Below are positions 8,558 to 16,924 of a DNA stretch of 42,448 nucleotides, piece after piece. Made by a program: the position numbers and the translations under genes. Source of the DNA: Okeania sp. SIO2B3 (GTDB lineage: Bacteria > Cyanobacteriota > Cyanobacteriia > Cyanobacteriales > Microcoleaceae); assembly GCF_010672525.1 (NCBI RefSeq), contig NZ_JAAHGH010000065.1, forward strand, positions 1-42,448, given 5' to 3'. The stretch's first letter is position 1. Every line of letters starts with the position of its first letter. A model generated the notes under the pieces. It saw only the letters and a program-made list of their open reading frames with translations. It did no database searches and was not told where the DNA came from.

Positions 8558-9379
8558 TTATTCTTCTTCATTATTTTCTGCTGATGACTCTTCTTCATCA
8601 TCACTTACATTAAATTCTTCTTCCGCTCCATCATAATCATAATCTTCTTCATATTCTTCATAGCTATCATAATCTTCTTGATCCAGAGTTTCTAGTTGAC
8701 CATGACGACCTTCATAGATAGCATCAGCCAACTTACCCACTATAAGTTTAATTGAGCGAATAGCATCATCATTAGCTGGAATTGGAATATCAACTTGAGT
8801 CGGGTCACAATTCGTATCCAACAAAGAAACTATAGGAATATCCAACTTCTGGCATTCTTGAACAGCATTATACTCTCGTCGCTGGTCCACCATAACAACT
8901 CCATCTGGCAAGCGACGCATATTTTTAATACCCCCCAGATATTTTTGTAACTTAGCCATTTCACGACGGAGGACTGAAGCTTCTTTTTTCGGGAGTAAAT
9001 CTAGTGCCCCATTTGCTTCACGACGCTCTAGGTCCTTGAGTCTTTCTACCCTAGTTTTAATAGTAGTCCAGTTAGTGAGCATCCCCCCTAACCAACGTTG
9101 ATTAATATAATAAGCCCCACATCTACTAGCCTCTTGAGCGATAATACCAGCAGCTTGACGCTTCGTACCAACAAATAAGAATTTTTTTCCTTGTTCAGAA
9201 GCAGTTCTAATATAGTCGTAAGCTTCTTCCATTAATTGAGCTGTTTGAACAAGATCGATAATATGAACGCCGTTACGCTCTGTAAAAATATACTGGGACA
9301 TTCTTGGATTCCAGCGACGGGTCTGATGCCCAAAGTGGACTCCTGACTCTAACAATTGAGCCAAACTAACAACTGGCAT
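8558..9379 (-). CDS. rpsB: 30S ribosomal protein S2
   Basis: S2 sits in the neck of the small ribosomal subunit and is needed for S1 binding. The 273-residue protein starts [19 protein letters not shown] and has the conserved blocks [18 protein letters not shown] and [16 protein letters not shown], and DLDIPIV-like ([16 protein letters not shown]). After residue 230 it carries a tail of about 40 residues made almost entirely of E, D, Y and S, beyond the core fold. The start ATG 9379 is preceded by GGAG with 9 bases of spacing. It is the upstream member of the rpsB-tsf pair. Confidence 0.97.
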   Translation of the reverse strand: MPVVSLAQLLESGVHFGHQTRRWNPRMSQYIFTERNGVHIIDLVQTAQLMEEAYDYIRTASEQGKKFLFVGTKRQAAGIIAQEASRCGAYYINQRWLGGMLTNWTTIKTRVERLKDLERREANGALDLLPKKEASVLRREMAKLQKYLGGIKNMRRLPDGVVMVDQRREYNAVQECQKLDIPIVSLLDTNCDPTQVDIPIPANDDAIRSIKLIVGKLADAIYEGRHGQLETLDQEDYDSYEEYEEDYDYDGAEEEFNVSDDEEESSAENNEEE

Positions 9380-9505
9380 AATTATAATCTCCTATTCGGG
9401 TTTAATCCTCCATCCAGGTGCATTCTCACAGATTCTTATCTGTAGAACACCCGACTACCCAGATGTGCGATTTTAGACAACTTTTCTAGTGTATCATATC
9501 AAATC
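9380..9505 (-). promoter_or_regulatory. rpsB leader with hairpin and candidate -10 box
   Basis: On the minus strand a TATGAT box (9493-9498) could serve as a -10, giving a leader of roughly 105 bases. No good -35 was found. The leader holds a perfect ACAGAT-aaga-ATCTGT hairpin (9428-9443). Since S2 represses its own mRNA in several bacteria, the leader may be a control site, but this is inference only. Confidence 0.3.
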
Positions 9506-10058
9506 CGGTTAAACAGTTATAGAATGGTTAAGTCTTTAGGAGTCAGGAGTCGTAGGGGTCAATGGCCATTTATTGACGCAAAGCTGTCGCTTTACATGTT
9601 GCGGAGCAAAACGCCTGTACAGGAGGAGTCAGAAGTAGAGAGAATCACTTTGATGAGCGTAGTTATGACGATTGGAGAATTTTTTTCTCAAAATAATTTG
9701 GTCTAAAACCCCGCCTTGATTGGCGAAATATTTTTGGAGGGTTGCTCAAAATCCCCGTTACAAAAATAACTTCTGACTTCTGACTTCATTAAGTCCAATT
9801 CCCCCGGACTTGATATCATATAGCAATATGATTTGAGTTGTGAGATATTGGAAACTTTTAGGCAACAGGGAACACCGGATCTGGGAACAGAGAAGAAGAA
9901 AAAAACGTATCATATGAATATAATAATTGCTATATTCTATACTTTTCAGGAACACCTCAATTCTCACAACTGATTCTTAATTGCTATATAAATTCCTACC
10001 AATACTACTAACATACCAATCTGAAAAAATTTAATGGTTGCTTGGCAAATTAAAAAGC
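9506..10058. other. Intergenic DNA between rpsB and the glycosyltransferase gene
   Basis: No credible gene; two short open frames here run through repeats. It contains the phrase ACAAAAATAACTTCTGACTT with tandem TTCTGAC units (about 9760-9790), repeated at about 13828-13870, and the inverted-repeat element listed at 9836-9971. Confidence 0.55.
9836..9971. repeat. MITE-like element E1 (136 bp)
   Basis: AGTTGTGAGA (9836-9845) is matched by its complement TCTCACAACT (9962-9971) at the other end. The inside carries the sub-repeat AGGCAACAGGG, which also occurs in elements near 11600, 22650, 36340 and 40570. No coding capacity. Confidence 0.55.
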
Positions 10059-11531
10059 TTATTTTAAAGACTTTAAAACATAGTGATCGACAACAGAAAT
10101 ATCATTGCTTTTTGAATAGAATTTATTTATGTATGAGTCAACATCACTGGATGTATATATAAAACCCTTAAATCTACCGATTAAAATTTGTTCAGGACGG
10201 TATTTTAGAAGTAATTCATATATTTCATTTTGAGTCAATTGGCCTGTCTTTATGCGCTTAGTAGAGAAAACCGCAATTTCTGGAGGAACAAGTAAATCTG
10301 CATAAAAACCATAAATTGGAACATCTGTAAATAGCCATTTTGTTGAACTTTTATGCTCTATTAGACGATTTATAACTGCAAATTGTGGTTCATAGTTTGT
10401 TTGAAGACTAGGAATATCTTTTGAAACTTTAGGTTTTAATGTCAATAATGCAAATATCATTAAAATTAATGAAATACTTGCCCAAAAATAATTTCCTAAT
10501 CTAAACTCTCGTTGCTGAAAAAGGTCAAATAATGGAACAGATGCATAAGCTGCCAACCAAGCCATAGGAATAGCAATGAGACAATAATGATGTGGCCATA
10601 CTGGTCTATGATTTAAAAGAAGCAATATTCCTGTTCCTAGCCATGCAACTGGAAATAGACCTTCCCATCGATGTCTCACAAAAACTACTAATATACCTAA
10701 AATAGCTAAATAAAATAGATCGTAATCTTTATTGATGATGACTTTACTTAGCCTTTCAAAACCATCTTTGATGGGAAATGCAGTTTGAATTTCCTCTCCA
10801 AAATGAGTGCCAAAAAGCTGTTCATAGCTTAACTCATTCAATAATAATGAAACAATCAAGAAAATAACAACTAAACTTATTATCCAAAGTAATAAAGGGT
10901 AAATCAATTTACTTCTTGGCTTCTGATTTGATTCAAAATTAATTTTCTTGAGATCAAGGATAAAAAGTAAAATGATTGGGCTTAAAAAAACTGTAAAAAA
11001 TTTAATTTTTAAAGACAATGCAAAAAGAACACCGGAAATAATCAATAAATATTTTTGCTGACTCTTTTTGTAAATAAATAAAAAGTAGATAGAAATTACG
11101 GCTAAAGATAATGCAGGAATTCCGATCATAACAGCACTACTAAATCTGATAAACCCTGATGAAGCAGCCAATGATATTGCTCCAATAATAGCAGGGAATA
11201 TTCCTAAAGAAATACGAATAGTTTCAAAGAAAAACCATATTAGTAATGCTGAAAAAGTTAAGGTTAAAAGTCGTGCTGAAAAAACAGATTTTCCAACTAT
11301 ACTAAACCATAATGAAAGCAGTGCTGGGAAAAAGAAAGGCTGATCGCTCCAAATTTCTGTCTGCGGCGAGTAACCTTGCATATAAAGTGAAGCCCTCATT
11401 AATTGAAGTCCTTCATCAAAATTGAGTTGGAATTCCTCCTTTAAGGGAAAAATTATAGCTACTATGATAATTGCTAGTACTAGATACAGTAGAAGCAAAG
11501 ATATGTAAAATACTTTTCGTTTAATCATCAT
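10059..11531 (-). CDS. Membrane glycosyltransferase of the PMT/ArnT (GT39/GT83-like) superfamily
   Basis: The 491-residue polytopic membrane protein has a first helix at about 6-30, then the first periplasmic loop with the acidic motif NFDEG (D39, E40) followed by SDQPFFFPALLSL. This is the hallmark of GT-C enzymes that move a sugar from a polyprenyl-phosphate donor onto lipid or protein. About ten more hydrophobic segments follow, and a soluble C-terminal domain covers the last 110 or so residues. The acceptor cannot be told from the sequence. A TTG at 11549 would add six codons, but those codons lie in the terminal inverted repeat of a small mobile element, so ATG 11531 (or 11528) is preferred. 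Neither has a clear ribosome-binding site. It stands alone with repeat-rich flanks. Confidence 0.8.
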   Translation of the reverse strand: MMIKRKVFYISLLLLYLVLAIIIVAIIFPLKEEFQLNFDEGLQLMRASLYMQGYSPQTEIWSDQPFFFPALLSLWFSIVGKSVFSARLLTLTFSALLIWFFFETIRISLGIFPAIIGAISLAASSGFIRFSSAVMIGIPALSLAVISIYFLFIYKKSQQKYLLIISGVLFALSLKIKFFTVFLSPIILLFILDLKKINFESNQKPRSKLIYPLLLWIISLVVIFLIVSLLLNELSYEQLFGTHFGEEIQTAFPIKDGFERLSKVIINKDYDLFYLAILGILVVFVRHRWEGLFPVAWLGTGILLLLNHRPVWPHHYCLIAIPMAWLAAYASVPLFDLFQQREFRLGNYFWASISLILMIFALLTLKPKVSKDIPSLQTNYEPQFAVINRLIEHKSSTKWLFTDVPIYGFYADLLVPPEIAVFSTKRIKTGQLTQNEIYELLLKYRPEQILIGRFKGFIYTSSDVDSYINKFYSKSNDISVVDHYVLKSLK

Positions 11532-11535
11532 TTTT

Positions 11536-11667
11536 GGGGTGCATCTCAAATATTTGCAAAAATACTTTTTTTCCGATATATTCCCTATTCCCTGTTGCCT
11601 GTTGCCAAATCAACTGTTGCCTAAAAGCGATAAATTTTTGGCTTTATTCAAAATTGAGATGCACCCC
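11536..11667. repeat. MITE-like element E2 (132 bp) at the glycosyltransferase start
   Basis: GGGGTGCATCTCAA (11536-11549) and TTGAGATGCACCCC (11654-11667) are perfect 14-bp inverted repeats. The interior has CCCTGTTGCCTGTTGCC and CTGTTGCCTAAAAGCGATAAA, related to the interior of the element at 40505-40631. The element ends only 4 bp upstream of the glycosyltransferase ATG, so it probably supplies that gene's 5' untranslated region. Confidence 0.7.
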
Positions 11668-11810
11668 ATTTTTGAGTTGTGAATTTGATTAGTCAACTTA
11701 ACTCAATATCTTAGTTTAATCTAGCTTTGATTAAATTGTAGTTCTGCTAACTATAACAGACAAAAACCTTGTATTGCAAATAGTTCAATATTTACTGGAT
11801 AAATCAGGTC

Positions 11811-12476
11811 TTAAGGATGTATTTGTCCTAATATTATTTTTAAACGGTCATAATCATCTCTCAACAAAACACTCATATTTCTACCTGCCTGAACTAACCA
11901 ATTACGGTCTGCTTTTCTCAGTTGATAAATTTCTCTAATAGTAGCAGCTACTAAAGCATCAACAGGAGCATTAAATAACTGTAATAAAGTCCGCAAAAAA
12001 TCTAACTTTTCACTAAATCTAACTATTTCTTCTGGTTCACATAAATAAACTGCTTGATGAATTTGAGGCGGACGAGGTGGAAGATATTGGTAAATTCTGC
12101 CATTTTCTGCTGTAGAACCATTTAATTCTTCTTGAGATTTAAAACCTACTATTGCTGCCCTAAATTCTGTCTTCAACATAGCAAAAATTTGTGGTTGTTG
12201 TTCCCGTAACTGAGCTAAAGACATTCCCAAAGCTCTTGCCCTATGTACTGAATCAATAGGTAAAGTAGTTGCATAATAAACCACTCCATAAATCTGATTT
12301 CCTGATTGTTCATCTTCCGATTTTACCCAAGTACCAAAAGCAGGCATCATCGGAAAATCTAATTCTTCTGGTTCTAAACATTGAGCCAAAAATTCTGTAG
12401 TTGCTGTTTCTATTACTTCAGCTATGTAATTTTTATGGCGATTTGTGTTAGCAAACTGGGGTAAAGGAAGACGCAT
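11811..12476 (-). CDS. HAS-barrel-like conserved cyanobacterial protein
   Basis: The 221-residue soluble protein starts MRLPLPQFANTNRHKNYIAEV. The segment FGTWVKSEDEQSGNQIYGVVYYATT, followed by RARALGMSL, resembles the beta-rich HAS barrel (the N-terminal barrel shared by HerA helicases and ATP synthase). The C-terminal half is helical (FSEKLDFLRTLLQLF to LLRDDYDRLKIILGQ). No ATPase domain is attached and no catalytic motif is visible. The start ATG 12476 has no strong ribosome-binding site. Its role is unknown, and neighbouring genes give no hint because repeats fill both flanks. Confidence 0.6.
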   Translation of the reverse strand: MRLPLPQFANTNRHKNYIAEVIETATTEFLAQCLEPEELDFPMMPAFGTWVKSEDEQSGNQIYGVVYYATTLPIDSVHRARALGMSLAQLREQQPQIFAMLKTEFRAAIVGFKSQEELNGSTAENGRIYQYLPPRPPQIHQAVYLCEPEEIVRFSEKLDFLRTLLQLFNAPVDALVAATIREIYQLRKADRNWLVQAGRNMSVLLRDDYDRLKIILGQIHP

Positions 12477-12479
12477 AAT

Positions 12480-12520
12480 GTAGATAATTAATAATTAATA
12501 ATTAATAATTAATAATTAGA
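12480..12520. repeat. AATTAAT heptamer tandem repeat
   Basis: About five copies of the 7-base unit AATTAAT lie just upstream of the HAS-barrel gene start. Similar AT heptamer runs flank the R1 elements (5152-5182, 25901-25961, 26450-26478). Confidence 0.7.
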
Positions 12521-12521
12521 C

Positions 12522-12673
12522 AGTACAAAGTTCTGGGAATAACTATTGCTAGCTAACGCTTTCAGCGATCTAAAGGTTAAAAAGTCTTTATTCAGAGCTG
12601 TAAGTACTGCAAGCCTTTTCCCGTCAGACTTTCAGTCTTCAAGACAGATCCTTTTTTGACAGAACTTTGTACT
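12522..12673. repeat. MITE-like element E3 (152 bp)
   Basis: Perfect 14-bp terminal inverted repeats: AGTACAAAGTTCTG at 12522-12535 and CAGAACTTTGTACT at 12660-12673. The interior has inner complementary pieces (GACTTTCAGTC near 12628) and no reading frame. No second copy was seen in this window. Confidence 0.65.
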
Positions 12674-12695
12674 CTCCAGTTAATAATTAATAATT

Positions 12696-12792
12696 ATTAC
12701 CTCTCCTTGAAAAGGAGAGAATTGACTCAAAGGAAAATTTTTTCTTGCTTATCCTTGAAAGGAGAGGCTTTAAACCTTAATTATTCGGTAAA
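12696..12792. repeat. R1 repeat, short derivative (97 bp)
   Basis: It has the R1 ends ATTACCTCTCCTTGAAAAGG and CCTTAATTATTCGGTAA but lacks the GC-rich middle found in the copies at 5183 and 26212. The termini CCTCTCCTT and AAGGAGAGG are inverted repeats. Two further partial left ends (ATTACCTCTCCTTAAAA at 12871 and AATTACTTCTCCTTCA near 12975) follow, so R1 ends cluster here. Confidence 0.65.
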
Positions 12793-13204
12793 TTGTAGGT
12801 TTTAGTTGGTAGATAATTAATATTTCACTTAAAACCTCATACTATTCTTTACTTTTTTCAACAATTAATAATTACCTCTCCTTAAAATTTATAGAATTGG
12901 AAAGCAGAATTTGTAGACAATTAAGATTTTACCCAAAAACTCATACCATTCTTGATTTTTTTCAACAATTAATAATTACTTCTCCTTCAGGGTTGTTTCA
13001 TTCTAAACTATGCCGTTTTATGTATTGATTAAACCACGTTATTTCAAGTGTTAGGAAATTATATCTTTCGCCGTATGAAAATCAATAAACTCATTGCCAA
13101 AATCTAGAATGAAATTACCCTGTCTCTCCTTAAAATTATAGAGTTAACAAACAGGATTTTTTATCTTTATTTTTTCTTCAAAGAAGATATTTAACTAGCT
13201 ATTA
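12793..13204. other. Repeat-derived intergenic DNA
   Basis: AT-rich with partial R1 left ends at 12871 and about 12975 and a duplicated phrase ACTCATACCATTCTT/CCTCATACTATTCTT (near 12943 and 12834). No gene is seen. Confidence 0.5.
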
Positions 13205-13341
13205 GAGCTGATTTGTAAACTGAGCTGAAACCCTTTTCTAGCAGGGGTTTGTCGAAAATTATGCCCTAGGGGATTAGATATACCCAAACCCTTACACTGT
13301 AAGGCATTTATCTTCTTAATATTTACTTTATAAATCAGCTC
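13205..13341. repeat. MITE-like element E4 (137 bp)
   Basis: Terminal inverted repeats of 15 bp with one mismatch: GAGCTGATTTGTAAA at 13205-13219 and TTTATAAATCAGCTC at 13327-13341. The interior is non-coding. Confidence 0.65.
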
Positions 13342-13368
13342 TTAGTTTTTAGTATTCAGCTAGTCTCC

Positions 13369-13521
13369 TAGTGCAGGATGGCAGAAATAACTGACCAGTT
13401 ACAAAATCCTAAAAGCCTTACTAAGCAATACTTTTGACTTTTGACTGTCAGATGTGCGTCTTACATTCTGAGGTCCCCTCAGAATTACGCACTCGCTTTT
13501 GACTTCCGCGTAGCGGCACTA
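13369..13521. repeat. MITE-like element E5, copy a, with a nested insertion
   Basis: The ends TAGTGCAGGATGGCAG and TAGCGGCACTA, and the inner phrases CCTAAAAGCCTTAC and AATACTTTTGACT, match the copy at 39908-39995 in the opposite orientation. This copy is 65 bp longer, because a palindromic segment (13440-13495) is bounded by a repeated CTTTTGACT. The element ends 7 bp before the ndhS stop codon. Confidence 0.75.
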
Positions 13522-13527
13522 ACTGAA

Positions 13528-13722
13528 TTATTTTTTCTTGCGACCTGCCGTTGCATCCACTAACTCTAATTCTGAGAGTCTAAATGTTACTAACTTATCC
13601 CAATTTCCACCTTCAAATAATACAGCAGCTTTACCGTCACTTACTCGTTGAACCTGTCCTTGAAATCCATAATAAGTATCACTAATATTTTTAACTTGAA
13701 CTGCTACACCAGGTAAAATCAT
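13528..13722 (-). CDS. ndhS: NAD(P)H dehydrogenase-like complex subunit NdhS
   Basis: NdhS is the small SH3-like subunit that gives the photosynthetic NDH-1 complex its ferredoxin-binding site for cyclic electron flow and respiration at the thylakoid membrane. The 64-residue protein starts [20 protein letters not shown] and has the family core [16 protein letters not shown] and [14 protein letters not shown] (formerly DUF3252). A basic tail ends RKKK. The length fits cyanobacterial homologues. It is 149 bp downstream of mrp on the same strand. Its 3' flank is a mobile repeat that reaches to within 6 bp of the stop. Confidence 0.85.
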   Translation of the reverse strand: MILPGVAVQVKNISDTYYGFQGQVQRVSDGKAAVLFEGGNWDKLVTFRLSELELVDATAGRKKK

Positions 13723-13871
13723 TGTTTTCTACTCCTATCAAAAATTTTCTCAATTTTAGGAAATTGAAGGCTGTTTTATTGTAATATTTTTAGCATCTTT
13801 GATATCCTCCCAACACTGCCCTAAGTTACAAAAATAACTTCTGACTTCTGACTTGGGGACTTCTGACTTCG

Positions 13872-14942
13872 TTAAGCCAAGGCCACAACAGAAACTCTAC
13901 CAGCAATTTTTTGAGCGATCGCTTTGAGTTCTTGAGCAGAACTAGAATTAGGAGCGCTAACTACAATAGGAACTCCAGTATCTCCACCTTCTCTAACAGG
14001 CATTTCCAAAGGAACTCCTCCAAGTAGCGGTACACCTAGTTCCTCTGCTGTTCTTTTACCACCACCAGAACCAAAAATGTCATACTTTTTCTCTGGCATA
14101 TCTGGAGGGACAAAATAACTCATATTTTCAACTATTCCTAATACAGAAACTCCTAACTGCTGAAACATTTTTAGACCTTTGCGAGAGTCCAATAATGCCA
14201 CTGTTTGAGGTGTTGTCACAATTACCACTCCAGACATAGGAACAGCTTGAGCTAATGTTAATTGAGCATCACCAGTACCGGGAGGCAAATCTACCAATAA
14301 ATAATCTAAATCACCCCATTGCACTTGGTACAAAAATTGTCGGATAATTCCATTCAACATTGGACCACGCCAAATTACAGGTTGATCTTTATCAATTAAA
14401 AAAGCCATAGAAACCAACTTAACTCCATGATTAAAAGCTGGTTCCAGGACTTCTCCAGATTGTCCTGCTTGTACCATAACTTTAGCATCTGCTAGACCTA
14501 ACATTGTTGGGTCGTTAGGGCCATAAATATCAGCATCAATCAAACCCACTTTAGCGCCCATTTGAGCCAATGCCACAGCTACATTCACTGCTACTGTACT
14601 TTTACCAACTCCACCCTTACCACTAGAAACAGCAATAATATTTTTCACTCCATCAATACCTTGGCGGTCAGGTATAGTTTTCTGCTGAGGAGTCTCTGCT
14701 GTGACATCTACTATTACTTCCTTCACCCCGGGAAGTTGCTTGACAGCTTTTTGACAGTCTTCGACAATAAACTCTCGTAATGGACAAGCTGGAGTTGTCA
14801 ATACTAAAGTAAACTCAACTTGTCCATCTTTAACTTTAATATTGCGAATCATATTTAGTTCCACCAAACTCTTTTGCAGTTCGGGGTCTTGTACTGGTCG
14901 TAAAACATCTAAAATAGATTGAGTCTCAGGTATAGTGGACAT
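13872..14942 (-). CDS. mrp: Mrp/ApbC-type P-loop ATPase, iron-sulfur cluster carrier
   Basis: The 356-residue protein has an N-terminal MIP18/DUF59 domain (about 8-80, with PACPLREFI) and a ParA/MinD-like ATPase domain from about 98. The deviant Walker A is GKGGVGKS at 108-115, followed by DADIYGPND and DLPPGTGDAQLT. Family members bind and pass Fe-S clusters to apoproteins. The CxxC pair that many ApbC/Nbp35 proteins use for the bridging cluster is absent: the equivalent region reads NMSYFVPPDMPEKKYDIFG. The start ATG 14942 suits the family. Its neighbour ndhS is not itself an Fe-S protein, so a functional link is uncertain. Confidence 0.9.
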   Translation of the reverse strand: MSTIPETQSILDVLRPVQDPELQKSLVELNMIRNIKVKDGQVEFTLVLTTPACPLREFIVEDCQKAVKQLPGVKEVIVDVTAETPQQKTIPDRQGIDGVKNIIAVSSGKGGVGKSTVAVNVAVALAQMGAKVGLIDADIYGPNDPTMLGLADAKVMVQAGQSGEVLEPAFNHGVKLVSMAFLIDKDQPVIWRGPMLNGIIRQFLYQVQWGDLDYLLVDLPPGTGDAQLTLAQAVPMSGVVIVTTPQTVALLDSRKGLKMFQQLGVSVLGIVENMSYFVPPDMPEKKYDIFGSGGGKRTAEELGVPLLGGVPLEMPVREGGDTGVPIVVSAPNSSSAQELKAIAQKIAGRVSVVALA

Positions 14943-15446
14943 ATAACATCCTTCAAAAATTAAATTTTTCTTAAATTATATCTGTTATTTGCAAGATAAT
15001 GTTAAATACTTTCTTCACTTAATTACTAATAATTAAATTAATTATTAATTTGATATTTTAATAAAAGTAATGAATCTTAACCTAAGAATTAATGTAATTT
15101 AGGTAGCCTATAGAAATGATTGCCAATGAGATAAAAAATGAAATTTAGTAATTAGTAAAAGAATCAATAATAACTAGCTACAAAATCTTTTTTAATCCAT
15201 CAATAATTTATCGTCTGCCATATCATAATCATATAGTTTAGATGTAAATCAACAGGCAAGACTAATTCAGTAATTAAGAATCATAGTTGAGTATTTGAAA
15301 TATTCTGATTACAAGATAGGTTGATTTACTCAAGAAAAACTGGAAAAAACAGGAAAATTTTACTAGACGATCGATAGCATGGTAGGATAAAAAGTCTGGA
15401 AAGATACATATAATTTTTAGCCAAATTTGAAACACATATTGTACCT
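14943..15446. other. Divergent intergenic region between mrp and hemF
   Basis: About 500 bp of AT-rich DNA with no reading frame of note. It must hold the promoters of both mrp (leftward) and hemF (rightward). A TATAAT-like hexamer, CATATAAT, lies at about 15407-15414, 30 bp before the hemF start, but no well-placed -35 was found. Confidence 0.4.
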
Positions 15447-16481
15447 ATGACAGCTTCCACTGAAACTCAAAAAACAACACCTCTATCTCTATCACTGGGT
15501 AGTACCCAAGGTCGAGTCAGTAAATTTATGCAGGATATACAAGATGAAATTTGTCAAGGACTGGAGCAACTAGATGGAATTGGCAAATTTAAAGAAGACC
15601 GTTGGGAACGCCCAGGTGGTGGTGGAGGAAGGTCTCGTGTAATTAGAGACGGTGCGGTTTTTGAACAGGGAGGAGTGAATTTTTCAGAAGTGTGGGGAGA
15701 TAAACTACCACCAAGCATACTAGCACAAAGACCAGAAGCCAAAGGTCATGGTTTTTATGCTACAGGGACTTCAATGGTGCTGCACCCTAAAAATCCTTAT
15801 GTGCCAACAGTGCATCTTAATTATCGCTATTTTGAAGCAGGACCTGTATGGTGGTTTGGTGGAGGTATAGATTTAACACCTTACTATCCCTATGCCGAAG
15901 ACGCAGCTCATTTTCATCAAACTATTAAGGCAGCCTGTGACAAAAGCCATAAAGAGTATTATCCTGTATTTAAAAGATGGTGTGACGAGTATTTTTACTT
16001 AAAGCATCGTCAAGAAATGCGAGGTGTAGGGGGTATCTTCTTTGATTATCAAGATGGTCAAGGGGAATTATACAAAGGGCCAGATAGTCAAGGACCAGCA
16101 GCAATCTATAGTCAGCAGTTAGGAGTTCCTGAATCCCGTAGTTGGGAATCATTATTTACATTCGTACAAAATTGTGGTAGATCATTCTTACCAGCATATA
16201 AAACAATAGTAGAGCGACGGCAACCCATGGAATATGGCGATCGGGAACGCAACTTTCAGCTATACCGACGTGGCCGTTATGTTGAATTTAATCTAGTGTA
16301 TGACAGAGGTACAATTTTTGGTTTGCAAACCAATGGTCGTACAGAGTCAATTTTGATGTCTTTACCACCTTTGGTTCGTTGGGAATATGGCTACAGTCCA
16401 GAACCTAATACACCAGAAGCTAAACTATATGAAGTATTCTTAAAACCTCATGATTGGGCTAACTGGAAACAAAATCATTAA
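15447..16481 (+). CDS. hemF: Oxygen-dependent coproporphyrinogen III oxidase
   Basis: HemF converts coproporphyrinogen III to protoporphyrinogen IX using O2, a step of haem and chlorophyll synthesis in the cytoplasm. The 344-residue protein has the family blocks [55 protein letters not shown] and [18 protein letters not shown]-type substrate region, then the closing PHDWANW. The length is normal for cyanobacteria. The start ATG 15447 is in frame with the family N-terminus ([15 protein letters not shown] about 27 residues in). The STAS gene follows 68 bp downstream; the two may be cotranscribed. Confidence 0.97.
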   Translation: MTASTETQKTTPLSLSLGSTQGRVSKFMQDIQDEICQGLEQLDGIGKFKEDRWERPGGGGGRSRVIRDGAVFEQGGVNFSEVWGDKLPPSILAQRPEAKGHGFYATGTSMVLHPKNPYVPTVHLNYRYFEAGPVWWFGGGIDLTPYYPYAEDAAHFHQTIKAACDKSHKEYYPVFKRWCDEYFYLKHRQEMRGVGGIFFDYQDGQGELYKGPDSQGPAAIYSQQLGVPESRSWESLFTFVQNCGRSFLPAYKTIVERRQPMEYGDRERNFQLYRRGRYVEFNLVYDRGTIFGLQTNGRTESILMSLPPLVRWEYGYSPEPNTPEAKLYEVFLKPHDWANWKQNH

Positions 16482-16549
16482 TTACTCTGAGTTAAATTAC
16501 AGTCAGATGGGCAACCACCATAACTAATATCATCCCGAGGGAAGGGTCA

Positions 16550-16924
16550 GTGATTCATATTGAGCAAAAAACCCACACAACTCAGGACGGCACAACAGTA
16601 ATCGTCCTAGCACCAACTGGACGCTTGGATATAACAACAGCTTGGCAGTTTCGCCTCAAGTTGCAGGAATGTATCTCCAAACTAAGTCGTCATGTAGTGG
16701 TCAATTTAGGTCAGGTTAACTTTATTGATAGTTCTGGACTTACATCTTTGGTAGCAGGCATGCGAGATGCTGACAAAGTTAAGGGTAGTTTCCGAATTTG
16801 TAGTGTTCATCCAGAAGCCAAACTGGTATTTGAAGTAACTATGATGGATTCTGTGTTTGAGATTTTTGAAACAGAAGAAGAAGCTCTTGAATATGGTGAT
16901 GTCCGTGAAGAGAATAGAGCTTAA
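16550..16924 (+). CDS. STAS-domain anti-sigma factor antagonist
   Basis: The 124-residue single STAS domain resembles SpoIIAA/RsbV. The switch motif is FIDSSGLTSL, with the phosphorylatable serine at S61/S62. GRLDITTAWQF forms the N-terminal strand-helix unit and CSVHPEAKLVFEVTMMDSVFEIF the usual C-terminal part. Such proteins bind a serine-kinase anti-sigma factor and release the sigma factor when unphosphorylated; in cyanobacteria they also work in PP2C/kinase partner-switching pathways. The start is GTG 16550, supported by the purine-rich GAGGGAAGGG a few bases upstream. No partner kinase or phosphatase is adjacent. Confidence 0.88.
   Translation: MIHIEQKTHTTQDGTTVIVLAPTGRLDITTAWQFRLKLQECISKLSRHVVVNLGQVNFIDSSGLTSLVAGMRDADKVKGSFRICSVHPEAKLVFEVTMMDSVFEIFETEEEALEYGDVREENRA

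Noticed and set aside
9524-9706. 60-codon open frame upstream of rpsB
   Set aside because: Made of interspersed repeat phrases such as GGAGTCAGGAGTC; no family resemblance.
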